A DNA stretch of 64,000 bases from Leucaena leucocephala (GCA_037074615.1 CM073522.1:30812962-30876961); one strand, 5' to 3'. Positions 12,345 to 24,175 are shown, counted from the first letter of the stretch. The notes: generated from the sequence alone by a model not told the origin. Made by a program: numbers and translations.

Positions 12345-13300
12345 TTAAAAGTTGGTGGATAAGTGTGTTAAACTTAAGCATTCAGTAAAAATTGTACACC
12401 TTATTAAGAAGTTTATAATACTATCATATAAAATGAGGATCATGAATAGTCATTAAAACTTTGGCCAAAAAACAATATTCATTAAAACCTTGCCATGGTA
12501 CAAATCTAGTTTGCTCCAAAAGAAGATGTCTGTTTCTTGTATGCTCTGTCATGAATGTTTTTGATAAGCAGAAAAGGCAGCATACAGTGACTAGAGACAA
12601 GAAAGGGACAGATCTCATAGTTCGTGGTCACCATGAACCTTGCGTTGTCCCAAGAGGTAAATAATAGTCTTCTTTATGTCAGCAACACCTCAGTTTATGC
12701 TCATCCTTTCTATTTATTCATGTTATCAACCTTTTTTTTTTATTTCTTACAATATTTTCCCTTCAATGTTCATCTTTGTCTGTGTCATGAGTCTCATATC
12801 AGGAGCTTTACAAGAGAAGTAAAGTTTATAAGTTTAAAGAACTCTTCTACCCAATAAGCTAGTTTATTAGGATTGAGCTCTCTCTTTAAACTTGTATTGG
12901 TGTTATCGGTGCTTTCATTGAGAGGCCGATGTTCACAGAGAGGGCTACCCATGGCTGAGTTTGACCAACAAGAGGTTGGGTGAAGGTCGGGGATTTAGGT
13001 TCTCGAATGGGGTATTGTTATCAGTCCTACACCAAGGACTCAAGGAGCTCATGAGAAGTGGGGTTTATAAACTGTCCTGGCAACAGTTTGCTTGTATTTT
13101 CATTAGGAGATGATGAAATTTCCCTCTAATATATATGTATTGTTTGTTGTAGCTGCGCGTATTGTAGAAGCGATGGTAGCGCTGGGGACCATTTGATGGC
13201 ACAAATGCACAATGCAGTCTGTTTCCCATCTATCCAGAGCTGCAAGAACCTCTGAATCCTGTGTTAGAGCCTCCCTGAGGGCTACTTTGAATCAACATGA

Positions 13301-14881
13301 AGCAAGGCCCTCCAAATAAAATTCTCCATTGTACCCACTATTAGCATTTAATTTAGTCAGTTAAAACTAACAAGTCCAGTTATAACTTGAATCCTGAACT
13401 TGTTTTTTTTTATCAGCTCAGAAATTTTCCATGACACTAATGAAGTTTTAGTTCAACGTGTTGATACATTCCGTCTGATGAATGTGTCTGCCAAATAAAT
13501 GAACCATTGTCATTTTGAAGCTCATTATGCTACGGGGCACACGGTGTGTCTTATAAAAGAGACATGATACACTAACACCATTTGACAGCAGAAGAAAACG
13601 AACCACATAGAAAGTAAGTGCGTGCCCCTTTGGTTTAAAGTATGTAATGGGAATGTAATTATAGAGAATATAATGTAAAGGAATGATAATTTTAGAGTAT
13701 CTGTTTAGTATGTCATCAAGGAATCACATAATGAAATTTATATTTTAACTCTATCTGTAAGTAGCATGAAAGCTCTCCTATAAGTAGGAAGTCACGGGAT
13801 CAATCTTATTTATAATCTTAGACTGCTAGTGTCTGTCTCTCTAATTAAAAAAAAAAAAACTCTACCAATATAAAATATAGAGGGTATAAATGCTTAAATA
13901 TTGATTCATGGAAGTTATAGATGTCTATATGTTTAGATTACATAACTTTAAGCTATGTAATGTGATTAATATGATGTAATTTGGATTACGTTGGATTATT
14001 TTATTGTTCCAACCAAACACTTTGAATCAGCAGAATGCATGGTAATCTTGATGCATGAAATTGAATCAAACATGGCATAAAACACAAGGACATAAATCAA
14101 GAATGTAGTGAATGATGCATCATGGATACACACAAAAACAGAGTAATCTGACCTTGATTGTGTAAATTAGATGACTGACAAATGAAGTTTAAGAAGAACC
14201 TAATCTTGAGTAATATTTCCGTTGGCCCTTGTAATGCAAGATATTCTAATATAAATAAAATAAAATATTGATTACTTATAATTTAAAATAATTTATAATT
14301 TAGCCATCCACCACCATATTCATGCGTACCAAATGCTCTAAAAAGCAATTAGGGGCACCACCAAACCAAGTGGTGTATGCAAGGTTATAGCAGCTCCTCA
14401 CCTACCCCCAAAACTTAACCAAGCAGAACCACAACTTTGACCAGCAATTATGTATATTATATAAATAATACGTATATAAATTATAATAACGTCAACCGAC
14501 CTTTTCTTTTGGGCAATGATTTTACGGTTTGGTGAATGGAATAAATTGACAGATAAAAATAATTTTTTTAAAGAAAACTATTTTTTAATAAATGCAAATG
14601 CATAAATAATTAGCTAACAATATTTTAATTTTATCTATTTAAGAAAATTAATTTAACAAGACTGTAAATTGAACTAGTAATTATAAATTTTTGAAAAACA
14701 AAATTTTGTGATGAAATGGAAGTATAAGACATACGAGACACCGGAGCAGAACCGAGATGATCGGGTGAGGGTAGGTAGGTGAGAACCGATTTTTCTATAA
14801 TTACAGCTTTTGCCCTTCAACCTCTCAACAACCTTCGCTTCTCTCTATTCCTTCCTCTTCCTCGATCCACTCTGCAATCTA
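13301..14881. other. Intergenic region and probable promoter of chorismate synthase
   Basis: AT-rich sequence lies between the pseudogene and the intact gene. The stretch at about 13625-14030 has MITE-like ends (CCCTTTGGTTTAAAG at the left, CCAACCAAACACTTTG at the right) and is rich in GATTACAT-like motifs, but I could not fix a target duplication. The 100 bp before the ATG at 14882 are pyrimidine-rich, as in many plant leaders. No clear TATA box was found. Confidence 0.4.
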
Positions 14882-17800
14882 ATGGCTTCCTCCATTTCTT
14901 CCAAGCCATTCTTATCAGGTGCTGTTTCTTCCTTCAATTCGGATGGCCGTTATCTTTCCTCCGCCGTCGTTCAAATCTCTTTTCGTCGAGGCGCTTCCAA
15001 GAGACTGCGTGAGTTCTCTCTCTTCCTCTCTTCTGCGTCTTGAATTTCGATTTTATTTTACGAATCTGTTTATTCCCGTCGCAGTATTTGAAAGTGGAAG
15101 TAGTTGAAATGAGGATAGTTTGGGTTTATTTGCCTGTTTCTTTGTCATTAGTGACATTTTTTTAGTGTGTGATTGCTTTATAAACTTTACATAAAAGTTA
15201 AAAATGGTGATTATATATGTTTATATGAATTTGAGTTTCACGTATGATCATTTAGAATGCAAATTCATTTAAGGATTTACATATTTTACTAGGAATACCG
15301 CCTGTCTTAATTTCTTCCATATTCACTGGAAATGAGAATTTCAGAACTTGTGGAATTCTTAAATGCTAAACTCGATTAATCAGATAAAATATTTTACACT
15401 CATTCCGGCAATATTTTGTGCTGATGTCCTGATTAATTACAGAGATACGGGCGGCAGGTAGTACCTATGGAAATTATTTTCGTGTGACAACATATGGAGA
15501 ATCTCATGGAGGAGGTGTTGGTTGCGTTATTGATGGATGCCCTCCTCGTTTGCCACTATCCGAAGAGGACATGCAAGTGGATCTTGATAGGAGGTACTTG
15601 CCAATGGAAGTTTTTGATTAATACTTCTCCTATATAGGGAATTTAGCACTAATGAGTAATTGTTGGTTATGGTTCAAAATGTCTTTAAATAATAAATTTA
15701 CAAAGTTTTTTTGTATAGGAGGCCAGGTCAGAGCCGAATTACTACTCCAAGAAAAGAGACTGATACGTGTAAAATATTTTCAGGAGTTTCTGAAGGTCAA
15801 TCTTCATTCCAATCATTATTAACTGAGACGTTTCATGATACATGTAAATTATCTGAAAGATAATGTGTGCATTGTAGGTATTACTACTGGAACGCCAATT
15901 CATGTATTTGTTCCCAACACTGATCAGAGAGGACACGTGAGTATCTAATGCTGAGGCTAATTTTATATTTGTGAGAAGTATTTATGAAAGGAAGAAAAGG
16001 GCTGAGGGAATGTTCAAAATATGCACTGTGAATGGCCTTTTATAACTAACGGCATTTCAATTTATAAAAGAAACTTTGGGTGGGTGGGAACTTGTGTGGA
16101 TGAACATATAGAAAAGTTTCTGTTATATGAAAACTCTTCTATATACTTTTGATGTACAATCATTGAAATGTTTGAGAGCTTGTAGAGAATATTTTTTTTT
16201 TAAATGGAAGAACATATTAATGAATTTTGCTCCTTCAAAATTCCCAGGTATTCACTTGTCCGCAGGTGACTAAGCAAAATCATTTGAGTTTTTTTTTTTA
16301 AATTATGACAATCAAATTTTTGTATTCCTCATAAATTATTTTTACTTGTAACAGTATGATGCGTAAACGGATTGAAAATGAAGAGAAAGAGGGAAAGGGA
16401 AGGGAAACATAAAGGGAATTCAGAAAAGAAAGGAAAACAGAGAGGAGAGGAGAGGAGAGAAAAACTGAATATACTTCTAACTGTCCATTAACATATCAAG
16501 AACCCCCCCCCCCATACAAAGGCTTTGGGGTTTTATTTATAGTCTAATATTCCTACTTAACTCCCAATGGTTAGACTTAGTAACTAACTAACAGAACTAA
16601 TAGACAGTAACTAACTTTTGTATTTATGATATTTTTCATAACAATACCCCCTTCCCAAAGAGATCCTTGCCCCCAAGGATCAATTAAGATCAAATTACAA
16701 AATGTAAGCTCTTATATCATAGACAAATTTTCTGCTTATCAATGAATAAATCTCTGTGGTTTTGAATCCAGGATCTGATTCCTTCAATTTGATTTCATCT
16801 TGATGCATTGCATATTTCACTTCCTTCTTTTCCTTCCTACTTAAAGTGCATATCCTTCCAAAAAGCATTGTAATCAATTCTCCCTTAAACCATTCTAACA
16901 CTAAAATTCTTGTTGGAGAGAAGTTTAGAAATGAGGCCCACGTCTGAAATAACCCATACTTAATGACACCCAAAGGAATTATGAAACACAATTGTAATGG
17001 CATTGGGCTATCCTCTTCACTACCACAACCAATTCCAGAAGCCCATTGGGTATTGCAAGTTCCAGTGTAGCCTCGAAAACAGTTGAAGCTTAAAAGAAAT
17101 GCTAGCCAGCTGTAAGTCTGACTTTTCAAATGTAGATTTTTGCAACCACGTAAGCTCCTGAACACATTCTGCAAGTTGTCCCGTGTTTTCTGTAGTTCGC
17201 GTATTATCTTTACTTTGCAAAGCCCTCTGATCAAGTGACTGAAACAGAGATAGCAGTGAAGAGAAAGAACTCAACGGAACAAGGGGTATTGCGACCACCA
17301 GCGTTGACGTCGGCACGTACCCCTGAAATTTATCGACTGCATTTCTTGAATTCTGCCTTGTTTACGGAAAGTCCAGCCTTGATGAAATCTGATCGAACTC
17401 CACACTGAATAGAGAAAGTGACTCTCTTTGTCGAAGGTGTGTCTCTTCCAACCTTCTTGCTACATTCTGCGTCGTTGTAGCCATCGCACGAACGCCCTCA
17501 CAGTGCTCTGCTTCTTCCTCGGCAGTCAGCATTTTAAGAGGCCTAACGTATCTTGCTGGGTTCTTAAAACTGTTACCCACGTCTTGAGACGCTGACTGTG
17601 AGGTATTGCTGCGTTGGGGGGTCCTACTTCCTATCAGAGCGTTCTTGTAAGAGTGGCCTGTTGGCGCTGATGGCCCCACCCCTTGCCGCCCACTCCGTTC
17701 TTTGGTACCCTTGTTCTGGTGATGGCTAATCGCAATTTCTTGTATCCTGGCGAGTCGCCTCGCTTCCGCTAGCGTCTGGGGATCGAACATTTGCACAGAA

Positions 17801-20800
17801 TCAGCAATCTCCTCCTTCAACGCCCCCACATAAATATCCACCAGATATGCCTCGGGTAAATCCACTTTGGCTGAGATGGCGTCAAACCGTACATTGAACT
17901 AGGCCAGAGTCCCTGACTGTCGGAGGCGAGTCAGCTTTGTCATCGTCTTCTCAGAGGGTGGGCCGTGGGCGATGCTTCGTATCTCCATCATCATTGCCTG
18001 CATTTCTTGACTGAAGGTGCGCCCCATCACTTGCATCTCGTCTCGGACGCTCAGGACAGTTTCTTGCAAATTATCCAAGCTCTGCCATCGTCGCTCGACG
18101 TTCTGTATCCTAGCCTCCATTTTTCTGGTGTTTTCTTGCAGCCGGGTTTTGACCATCAATGCACAGGTCAGAAGAAAGATGGCTCTGATACCACTGATGC
18201 GTAAACGGATTGAAAATGAAGAGAAAGAGGGAAAGGGAAGGGAAACATAGAGGGAATTCAAAAAAGAAAGGAAAACAGAGAGGAGAGGAGAGAAAAACTG
18301 AATATACTTCTAACTGTCCATTAACAAATCAAGACCCCCCCATACAAAGGCTTTGGGGTTTTATTTATAGTCTAATATTCCTACTTAACCCCCAATGGTT
18401 AGACTCAGTAACTAACTAACAGAACTAACAGACAGTAACTAACTTTTGTATTTATGATATTTTTCATAACACAGTAGCAATGATGTTCTATTATTATTAC
18501 GCAGAAGTTTACACAGAGTAATATTCAATGTATTTTGCCTTGCTTAAAGTTTTTTCCCCATTGTATCATCTCATTGTCAGGATTATAGTGAGATGTCATT
18601 AGCTTATAGACCGTCACATGCAGATGCAACCTATGATATGAAGTACGGTGTCAGATCAGTGCAGGTACTAAGTCTTGCTATGTGATGTCATGGCAGCAGT
18701 GGCATCTTATGTCAATTTAGTGATGGATGAAATGTTTTATTCCATGAAATTTTCATTAAGATCATCTTTATGAACTCCTCGCATTTAAGGGAGGTGGTAG
18801 ATCTTCTGCAAGGGAAACCATTGGAAGAGTTGCTTCTGGTGCTGTTGCTAAGAAAATCCTTAAGGAGTTTTCTGGAACTGAGGTGCGTTGCTTGCATATG
18901 TAATTGAGTAAGATTTCTAATGTTAAGCTGGTTTTTTTATCATGACGTGCATTGGATAGATATATTTAGGCATGTGTGTGCTTTCCAATTTTCTGTTTTT
19001 TTCATCTTCTAAGTTGGCTACATATGCAAATTGTTTTACTTTTGTTTTGTAATTCAGAAGACAGTAAATGGAGTCAGGCATTCTACTTAATGAATTTAGG
19101 ACAAAAATAAGGACTCTAGTAATTCCTTTAGGAACATTCATTGCAAACACCACGAATGATCTAGGACTAATCTTATTCTATTACTGATATTTAAGATACG
19201 GACTTTAAAGAGGTTCAATCATGGAGTTTGGGAAGACCCCTTAGCCTCCTATTGAGGCATATATATTAAGTTTCCTTTGCTATGCTATGCACAATTGCTA
19301 TACTGATGTTATGTAATTACAAATAAGAAAGGAATTAGTTACTGCTACTGTTACTTAAGATTTAAGTGTTAATTAGGATTCCTGATGTTATGTAATTACA
19401 AATAAGAAAGGAATTAGTTACTGCTACTGTTAGTGAAGATTTAAGTGTTAATTAGGATTCGTTTATAGCCATTAGTATCTCATAGAAGGGAGCACTTATA
19501 AATAGAAGTGTATTGTACCTAAACCGAATCTGATTTCCCTGATGAAGTTGAACTATTCAGATTGATTGACCGTGTTCTCTCTCTTTTCTCCCTTCTCTAT
19601 CTCTCTGTTCTTCTTCCCTTTACCACTCTTTCCTTCTCTTTTTCTCTCCCAACCTTATCAGATGTGTTATTCATTATGTGCATGCCTTCAGTCGAGTTTA
19701 ATAACATTAAAGTATGATTTCCTCTCATAATGACACACACATCTGTTGCTAGTGGTTGGGAATCGATGTTTTATGACTCGGCTACTAATTTCATTGTTCT
19801 TAATCTTCTTTTATTGCTGGTATTTTTCTTTATATTAATATTTCTTCCTCTTTTGTTGTTTCTTACTTCCCTTATGTACTTCCACTCGTTGATAATATAA
19901 TTTTCTAAAGATTACATCAAAATTTGCTTGAGCCTTAATTTTGCTATGTCTCTTATGATATTTCATCTTTATTAATTTAATTTTTAACATTATGCCTATC
20001 ACTGACGCTATTCCATCAAAGCAAGCCTGTCACTGCTAGATTTATGTGCTTTTCTCCTTTTTATTCTTTCTAATTAGCAATTTCTTAAACAAGATCCTTG
20101 GCTAAAGGTATTTTTATGACTCAGGTTCTTGCCTATGTCTCTCAAGTTCACAAGGTTGTTCTTCCTGAGGACCTTATTGATCATGACACTCTGACACTTG
20201 AACAGGTATCAAAGTTAATATACGTGTAATATCCTGATTAGTGATTCCTTATTGTACTATTTGAAGTAGATTGTGTTTTAAAACATGTATATGCTCCCCC
20301 CTTTCCCAAAAAAATGGTGTGGATTTTTCAATGTTAGTGATTTACCTTAGTGATTTACCAAACCTTGTGAAGAAGTCCACCCTCACCTATTTTATTAATT
20401 TAGAAAGGAGCTTTCCAACATGCAGTCTTTGCTGGAATGTATTTTGCAATTTGTGCTTATCTAGCATCAGTACATTTCAAAGCATATGGGTTGCCATCCT
20501 ACATCATTGACTTCGTAGAAATTTCAAATTTTCATCGTAATTTAATTTTGTCTTTCAAGCACCTAATTTCAGCATTTGCATTTGTATGCTGAAATCAACA
20601 AATATTTTTTTTTTCCTGGAAGATAATTGGCTGATCATCTCAATAATGAAATTATATAGATATCTTATTAGTTATTTGCTATTTATTTTAATTGTGAAAT
20701 TGTTTGTCACTTATTCGAGATTGTTCCAGATGGAAAGTAACATTGTCCGATGCCCAGACCCAGAATATGCAGAGAAGATGATAGCTGCTATTGATGCTGT

Positions 20801-23484
20801 CAGGGTGAAAGGTGATTCTGTTGGTGGAGTTGTTACATGCATCGTGAGGAATTGTCCACGTGTAAGTCTCTCTTCATCTTTTGTATCAAGGGGAAATGTC
20901 AGAGCAAGCTAATGAGTTTTCAAGCATGTTTTAAACTTTTAAAAGTGATAAAAAGAACAAATATCTTAAAGAAAATTTAGGAATTTTTTGTTGAGCTGAT
21001 GTTGTGTGCCTACATTGTTTAAATACAAATATAATTATAGCATAAATGGAAAATAATTGACATATTGATTTAGATTGAAAACCCCTATAGTCTTGCTTAA
21101 TAATTGATTCGGAAATTCATAAATTACAGGCATGTGACTAAAAACCTTTGAAAAGTCTGGAATAAAGTGGACTTTGGGCCTAAATTGGACCTGGACTTGC
21201 TATGCCCTTTGCCATCCAGCAGAACTTAAGAGCTTTCCTTCCATTTGTGGCATGTTTTATTACCCCTAATAGAAAATAAGTTATGATTCCCAGGTCCTTT
21301 GACGTCTTCTGGCCCTAATATTTGGTATTTTGATAACTTGCATGATTCAGGAATGTCCCTGTCACATGTTTTTATTTGAAACATAATAAAAGAAATGGAC
21401 AGTGTCTTTAGTGCCTTAAAATAAAATTTGCCTTAATGTATATGTTTTCTTGCATGGCTGACACCTTATAAGAATTATCCTTTCAAGCTTATCTTTGTTT
21501 CAAATGTTGTGTCATGTAATTAAATTTATCTTCTATTTTTCCATATGGAGAAGAACTGACATTACTATTTATCAGGGGCTTGGTTCACCTGTTTTTGACA
21601 AACTTGAAGCTGAACTGGGTAAAGCTGTCATGTCATTGCCTGCTACAAAGGGCTTCCAGTTCGGCAGTGGGTTTGCAGGTTGCACAACTTTCTTATATTT
21701 CGCTCTTATTTCCTTTGTCCTTTTAAGTTTACTGGCTTATCTGAACGAATAGACTCTAGTTCAGTAATTTCCTTCTGTACTTGTATCAGAGGCATTCTGA
21801 TGGCTTAATGAAACCATTACAGGTACTTTTTTGACTGGAAGTGAACACAATGATGAGTTCTTTATAGATCAACATGGAAAGATGAGAACAAGAACAAACC
21901 GCTCTGGTGGGATTCAGGTATGTCTTATGTTTTATAATTTCTTTTGTGTTGTTTCTGTGTGCAATATGATGGTCATGTAATAATATATGCCTTGCTAATA
22001 TATTATCTGTATTGACAATTAGGGTGGAATTTCCAACGGGGAGATTATAAATATGAGAATAGCTTTCAAGCCAACATCTACCATTGGAGTAAGCCAACTA
22101 TTTGTTTTTTCTGTACTTGTGAATCTTATCTCACTCGCCTCACCTCACATTGGGGTACAAATTCATACTCGTAAAGATAAATGTGCACAGGGCTATTAGG
22201 AGAGTTAGTAGAAATGGGTCTGGGTCTAGCAAGGATTTAGCTTGATAGAAATTTCCAACCATGCTTTTGACTTGCATAGGCGAAATGCCACATTAGAAGA
22301 GTTTGTAGTTTTCTTTATCAATTCATTTATGCCATAATTGACTTACTCAATACTGTCCCGTCTTTCCCACTGGGATTGAAGATCTGTTTTGAGCAATGCA
22401 TTAGTATTATTTTATCTCACTAGTTATGGGACCATTCCATAAATGATCTTACCAATTATCTTCTGTGTTTAAATTTTTATTTAAACATTCACTTTAGATA
22501 TTCCAATTTTCAGTTATAACTTCTATTAAATAAAGTGGCAACAGCCTATAGGCAATAAAATGGAAACAAAAGAAGCCATTTCTAACCCTTCTTCCTTCCC
22601 AATTTTTTAGCTGATTGGGTGGTTTCTTCTATATATCATTTTGTACTGTCCTAAACATGTGATAGGAAATGTGACACCTTTTGACACTTGTGCAGAAAAA
22701 ACAGCATACAGTGACCAGAGATAAGAAAGAAACAGAGCTAATAGCCCGTGGTCGCCATGATCCTTGTGTTGTCCCAAGAGGTAAATAAGTGTCTTGTTTC
22801 ATCCTTCCAGTCGGATTAATCTTTCTACACTTTTATTTTTTTATTTTTTTATGTTTTCTTTATATAACAAAAATAAGTTATTAAAGCTGCTAAGACAGCC
22901 CAGGATTGCTGAAAGTTGAGTTATCACTTGATCTGAAAAGGCAAATAAATTTGTTATGCTGGTGAAATAATATGCTCTTCAGTCCCTAAGAGTTAGATAA
23001 CTAATTTGTGGATATTAAAAAAGTTAGTTAAGTTATTTGTAACAAATGTATTAGTTTTCATATAATACCATTTCTAATCGGGTACATTGTAACCATCCCT
23101 TGATAAAAAAAATCTTTTACTATGTATAATCAATAGGGATGTTTTGAGGAAAAAATTATAAATTTGGGAGACAAAGTGGATTGAAATATTATATTTAGGA
23201 CTAAAGTATACCTCTTGTCTAGATCTTATGTTTAGGATCAGAGTTTTGGATTTGTAACATGGCATACTTTCACCTTTTTTTATCAGAGAAAATGCACTTT
23301 CTGATACATTGTTTAATGGACTGTTAATGCAGCTGTACCCATGGTAGAAGCCGTGGTAGCTTTGGTTCTTGTGGATCAATTGATGGCACAATATGCACAA
23401 TGTAATCTGTTTCCTGTCAACCCTGACTTGCAAGAACCCTTATTGCCCGTGTTGGAGCCAGAGCCAGCCGAATTATCTTTTTGA
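14882..23484 (+). CDS. Chorismate synthase, plastidial
   Basis: The enzyme catalyses the last shikimate-pathway step, 5-enolpyruvylshikimate-3-phosphate to chorismate plus phosphate, using reduced FMN. Exons by splice site and phase: 14882-15008, 15443-15593, 15719-15795, 15878-15936, 18581-18664, 18790-18882, 20125-20205, 20730-20861, 21576-21678, 21823-21917, 22023-22088, 22696-22780, 23333-23484 (TGA). The total is 1305 nt, 434 residues, normal for plants. Exon 1 encodes a Ser-rich transit peptide (MASSISSKPFLSG). The mature part has the family signatures GESHGGGVGCVIDGCPPR, SYRPSHADATYD-like AYRPSHADATYDMKYG, GGGRSSARETIGRVASGA, GFQFGSGFAGTFLTGSEHND and RTNRSGGIQGGISNGE, and ends VPMVEAVVALVLVDQL then AQYAQCNLFP. 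Intron 4 is expanded to 2.6 kb by an antisense LTR element. The gene looks intact. A decayed copy lies immediately upstream. Confidence 0.96.
16695..17234 (-). other. Uncharacterised 179-codon ORF in the 3' half of the LTR element
   Basis: This open frame on the element's sense strand lies downstream of gag and before the polypurine tract. It is Leu/Phe/Ile-rich with no domain I recognise. It may be decayed former coding sequence or a chance frame in a non-coding segment that helps packaging. Overlap of its 5' end with a second open frame (17020-17316) argues against strong coding constraint. Confidence 0.3.
17359..18156 (-). pseudogene. gag-like ORF of the LTR element, one in-frame TAG
   Basis: The frame starts MVKTRLQENTRKMEARIQ and has a coiled-coil-like N-terminal part (ERRWQSLDNLQETVLSVRDE), as in gag proteins of plant Ty3-type elements. 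After a TAG at 17896-17898 the same frame continues with DLPEAYLVDIYVGALKEEI and TLAEARRLARIQE, typical of the Retrotrans_gag region. It ends near 17359. No CCHC zinc knuckle is visible. The protein would form the particle that packages element RNA. A single base change could explain the stop, so the block is probably recent or polymorphic. Confidence 0.75.
19303..19680 (+). repeat. 79-bp tandem duplication and LTR-like remnant in chorismate synthase intron 6
   Basis: A 79-bp unit beginning CTGATGTTATGTAATTAC occurs twice in a row (19303-19381, 19382-19460) with almost no difference. It is followed by a TATAAATAGAAG promoter-like box near 19497 and a pyrimidine-rich tract ending near 19660. 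This order resembles a solo LTR or LTR fragment of a plant Copia-type element (TATAAATA, then TGTATTGTACC). I could not find a convincing flanking duplication. Confidence 0.45.
22975..23208. mobile_element. Stowaway-like MITE in chorismate synthase intron 12
   Basis: It contains GATAACTAATTTGTGGATAT near the left end and AAATTTGGGAGACAAAGTGG plus TATATTTAGGACTAAAGTA near the right end. These are the same blocks as in the MITE at 10126-10758 of the upstream pseudogene and in the copy at 51406-51656. Its position in intron 12 differs from that in the pseudogene (exon 3 region), so the two insertions are independent. Ends are approximate. Confidence 0.6.
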
Positions 23485-23960
23485 AAGAGGGGGAAAGTGT
23501 ATCATAAATTTTCAGTTATGGTCAGTAGTATTTAGTTGTGAAAGAAATAGTTCTTTCAGGGAGACTTGCCAAGTTCTCGGAATTTCTCTCTCTCTTAAAG
23601 GTTCTACTTTTTTTTTTTTTTTGCATTAGGGACAGGTTTAATTTTGGTCGTGCTATATGTCATTCGTGTTCTCAATATATTAATAAACGACTAGATTAAC
23701 ATGGTTGCAAAATGTGTCAAGGAGCTTGTAATTCCCGTGTGTTTGTAATCGGATTATGGTATTGCAAAGGTTTTTAAATTTTGTGTTTGTTCGAGTTCGT
23801 AATTTATCTTATACTAAATACAGTACAAGCAAGAGGAAGCAATGGAATTTGCTCAAATGTGTAGTTTATATGATTATTTATTTATTTAGTATAAGATTAG
23901 TTTAAACAAGTTAAATTTTTTACCCAAAAAAATCAACCAATCTCTGTTTTTTTTTTGTTA
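23485..23960 (+). other. Chorismate synthase 3'UTR and flank
   Basis: AT-rich sequence follows the TGA at 23482-23484. An AATAAA-like ATTAATAAACG near 23679-23690 is a plausible poly(A) signal. A T-run lies at about 23608-23623. Nothing else was recognised. Confidence 0.4.
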
Positions 23961-24175
23961 TAAAAATTTTTAGAAAGGGGTTGAATTCACTCACGATCTA
24001 AGGGCAGGGTGAAATCTTTTTTTCTCTTAAGTGATACTAATGTCAGGCAGGGTGAGTCATCTATTATCCTCAGGCATAAATTTAGGCACCCAGGAACTAG
24101 GATTCTTCCCCAAGTGCCGCGACTAGAACCACAACAAAATAGTTCCAGTCGTGGTTCTTCAGAAGAGTACTGGAA
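23945..24175 (-). mobile_element. Putative SINE-like dispersed repeat, copy 1
   Basis: A block with GATCTAAGGGCAGGGTGAAAT, GTGATACTAATGTCAGGCAG and TTTAGGCACCCAGGAACTAGG recurs in diverged form at about 53665-53880 and, partially, at 63890-64000. On the minus strand it ends in an A-rich tail (T-run at about 23948-23975 on the plus strand), as retroposed short elements do. No ORF. Pol III boxes and target duplication were not established. Confidence 0.55.

Larger units (their letters stand above)
9939..13300 (+). pseudogene. Chorismate synthase pseudogene (tandem copy lacking exons 6-8)
   Basis: The exons match the intact gene downstream in order. Exon 2 is at 9939-10100 (FRVTKYAESHGRGVGCIIDG, then out of frame). 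The tail of exon 3 is at about 10761-10774, exon 4 at 10862-10920 (STGTPIHVFVPN) and exon 5 at 11231-11303 with an in-frame stop. Exon 9 is at 11360-11462 with a stop, exon 10 at 11683-11777 (TFLTGSEHNDEFYIDRYEKM), exon 11 at 11879-11944 with a stop, exon 12 at 12572-12656 and exon 13 from 13153. Exons 6-8, which encode GGGRSSARE through the SVGGVVTCIVRN segment, are absent. The acceptor of exon 9 follows exon 5 after only about 55 bp, so one deletion is likely. Several exons still keep GT/AG borders. Two MITEs sit inside it. The copy retains introns, so it arose by DNA duplication and not by retroposition. Confidence 0.93.
16357..18471 (-). mobile_element. Complete non-autonomous LTR retrotransposon with gag only (TR-GAG-like)
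   Basis: The LTRs are at 16357-16643 and 18195-18471, each TG..CA, and are flanked by a perfect 5-bp duplication CAGTA (16352-16356 and 18472-18476). The element reads on the minus strand. The right LTR is the 5' LTR, followed by primer-binding site TGGTATCAGAGCC (18181-18193), which matches the plant initiator-Met tRNA end. The polypurine tract lies just inside the left LTR (16644-16660, GGGAAGGGGG core). Only a gag-like frame is present; no protease, integrase or reverse transcriptase was found in the 1.55-kb interior. By eye the LTRs differ by about six substitutions and two small indels, so the insertion is fairly recent. It sits in intron 4 of chorismate synthase, antisense to it. The left LTR has a C homopolymer near 16503-16513. 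Confidence 0.93.

Noticed and set aside
14779..15107. Two other open frames over chorismate synthase exon 1
   Set aside because: They are shifted frames over the same Ser-rich exon; only the ATG at 14882 splices in phase into the conserved enzyme.
17965..18419. Plus-strand ORFs in the LTR element
   Set aside because: They are antisense shadows of gag or run into the purine-rich LTR.
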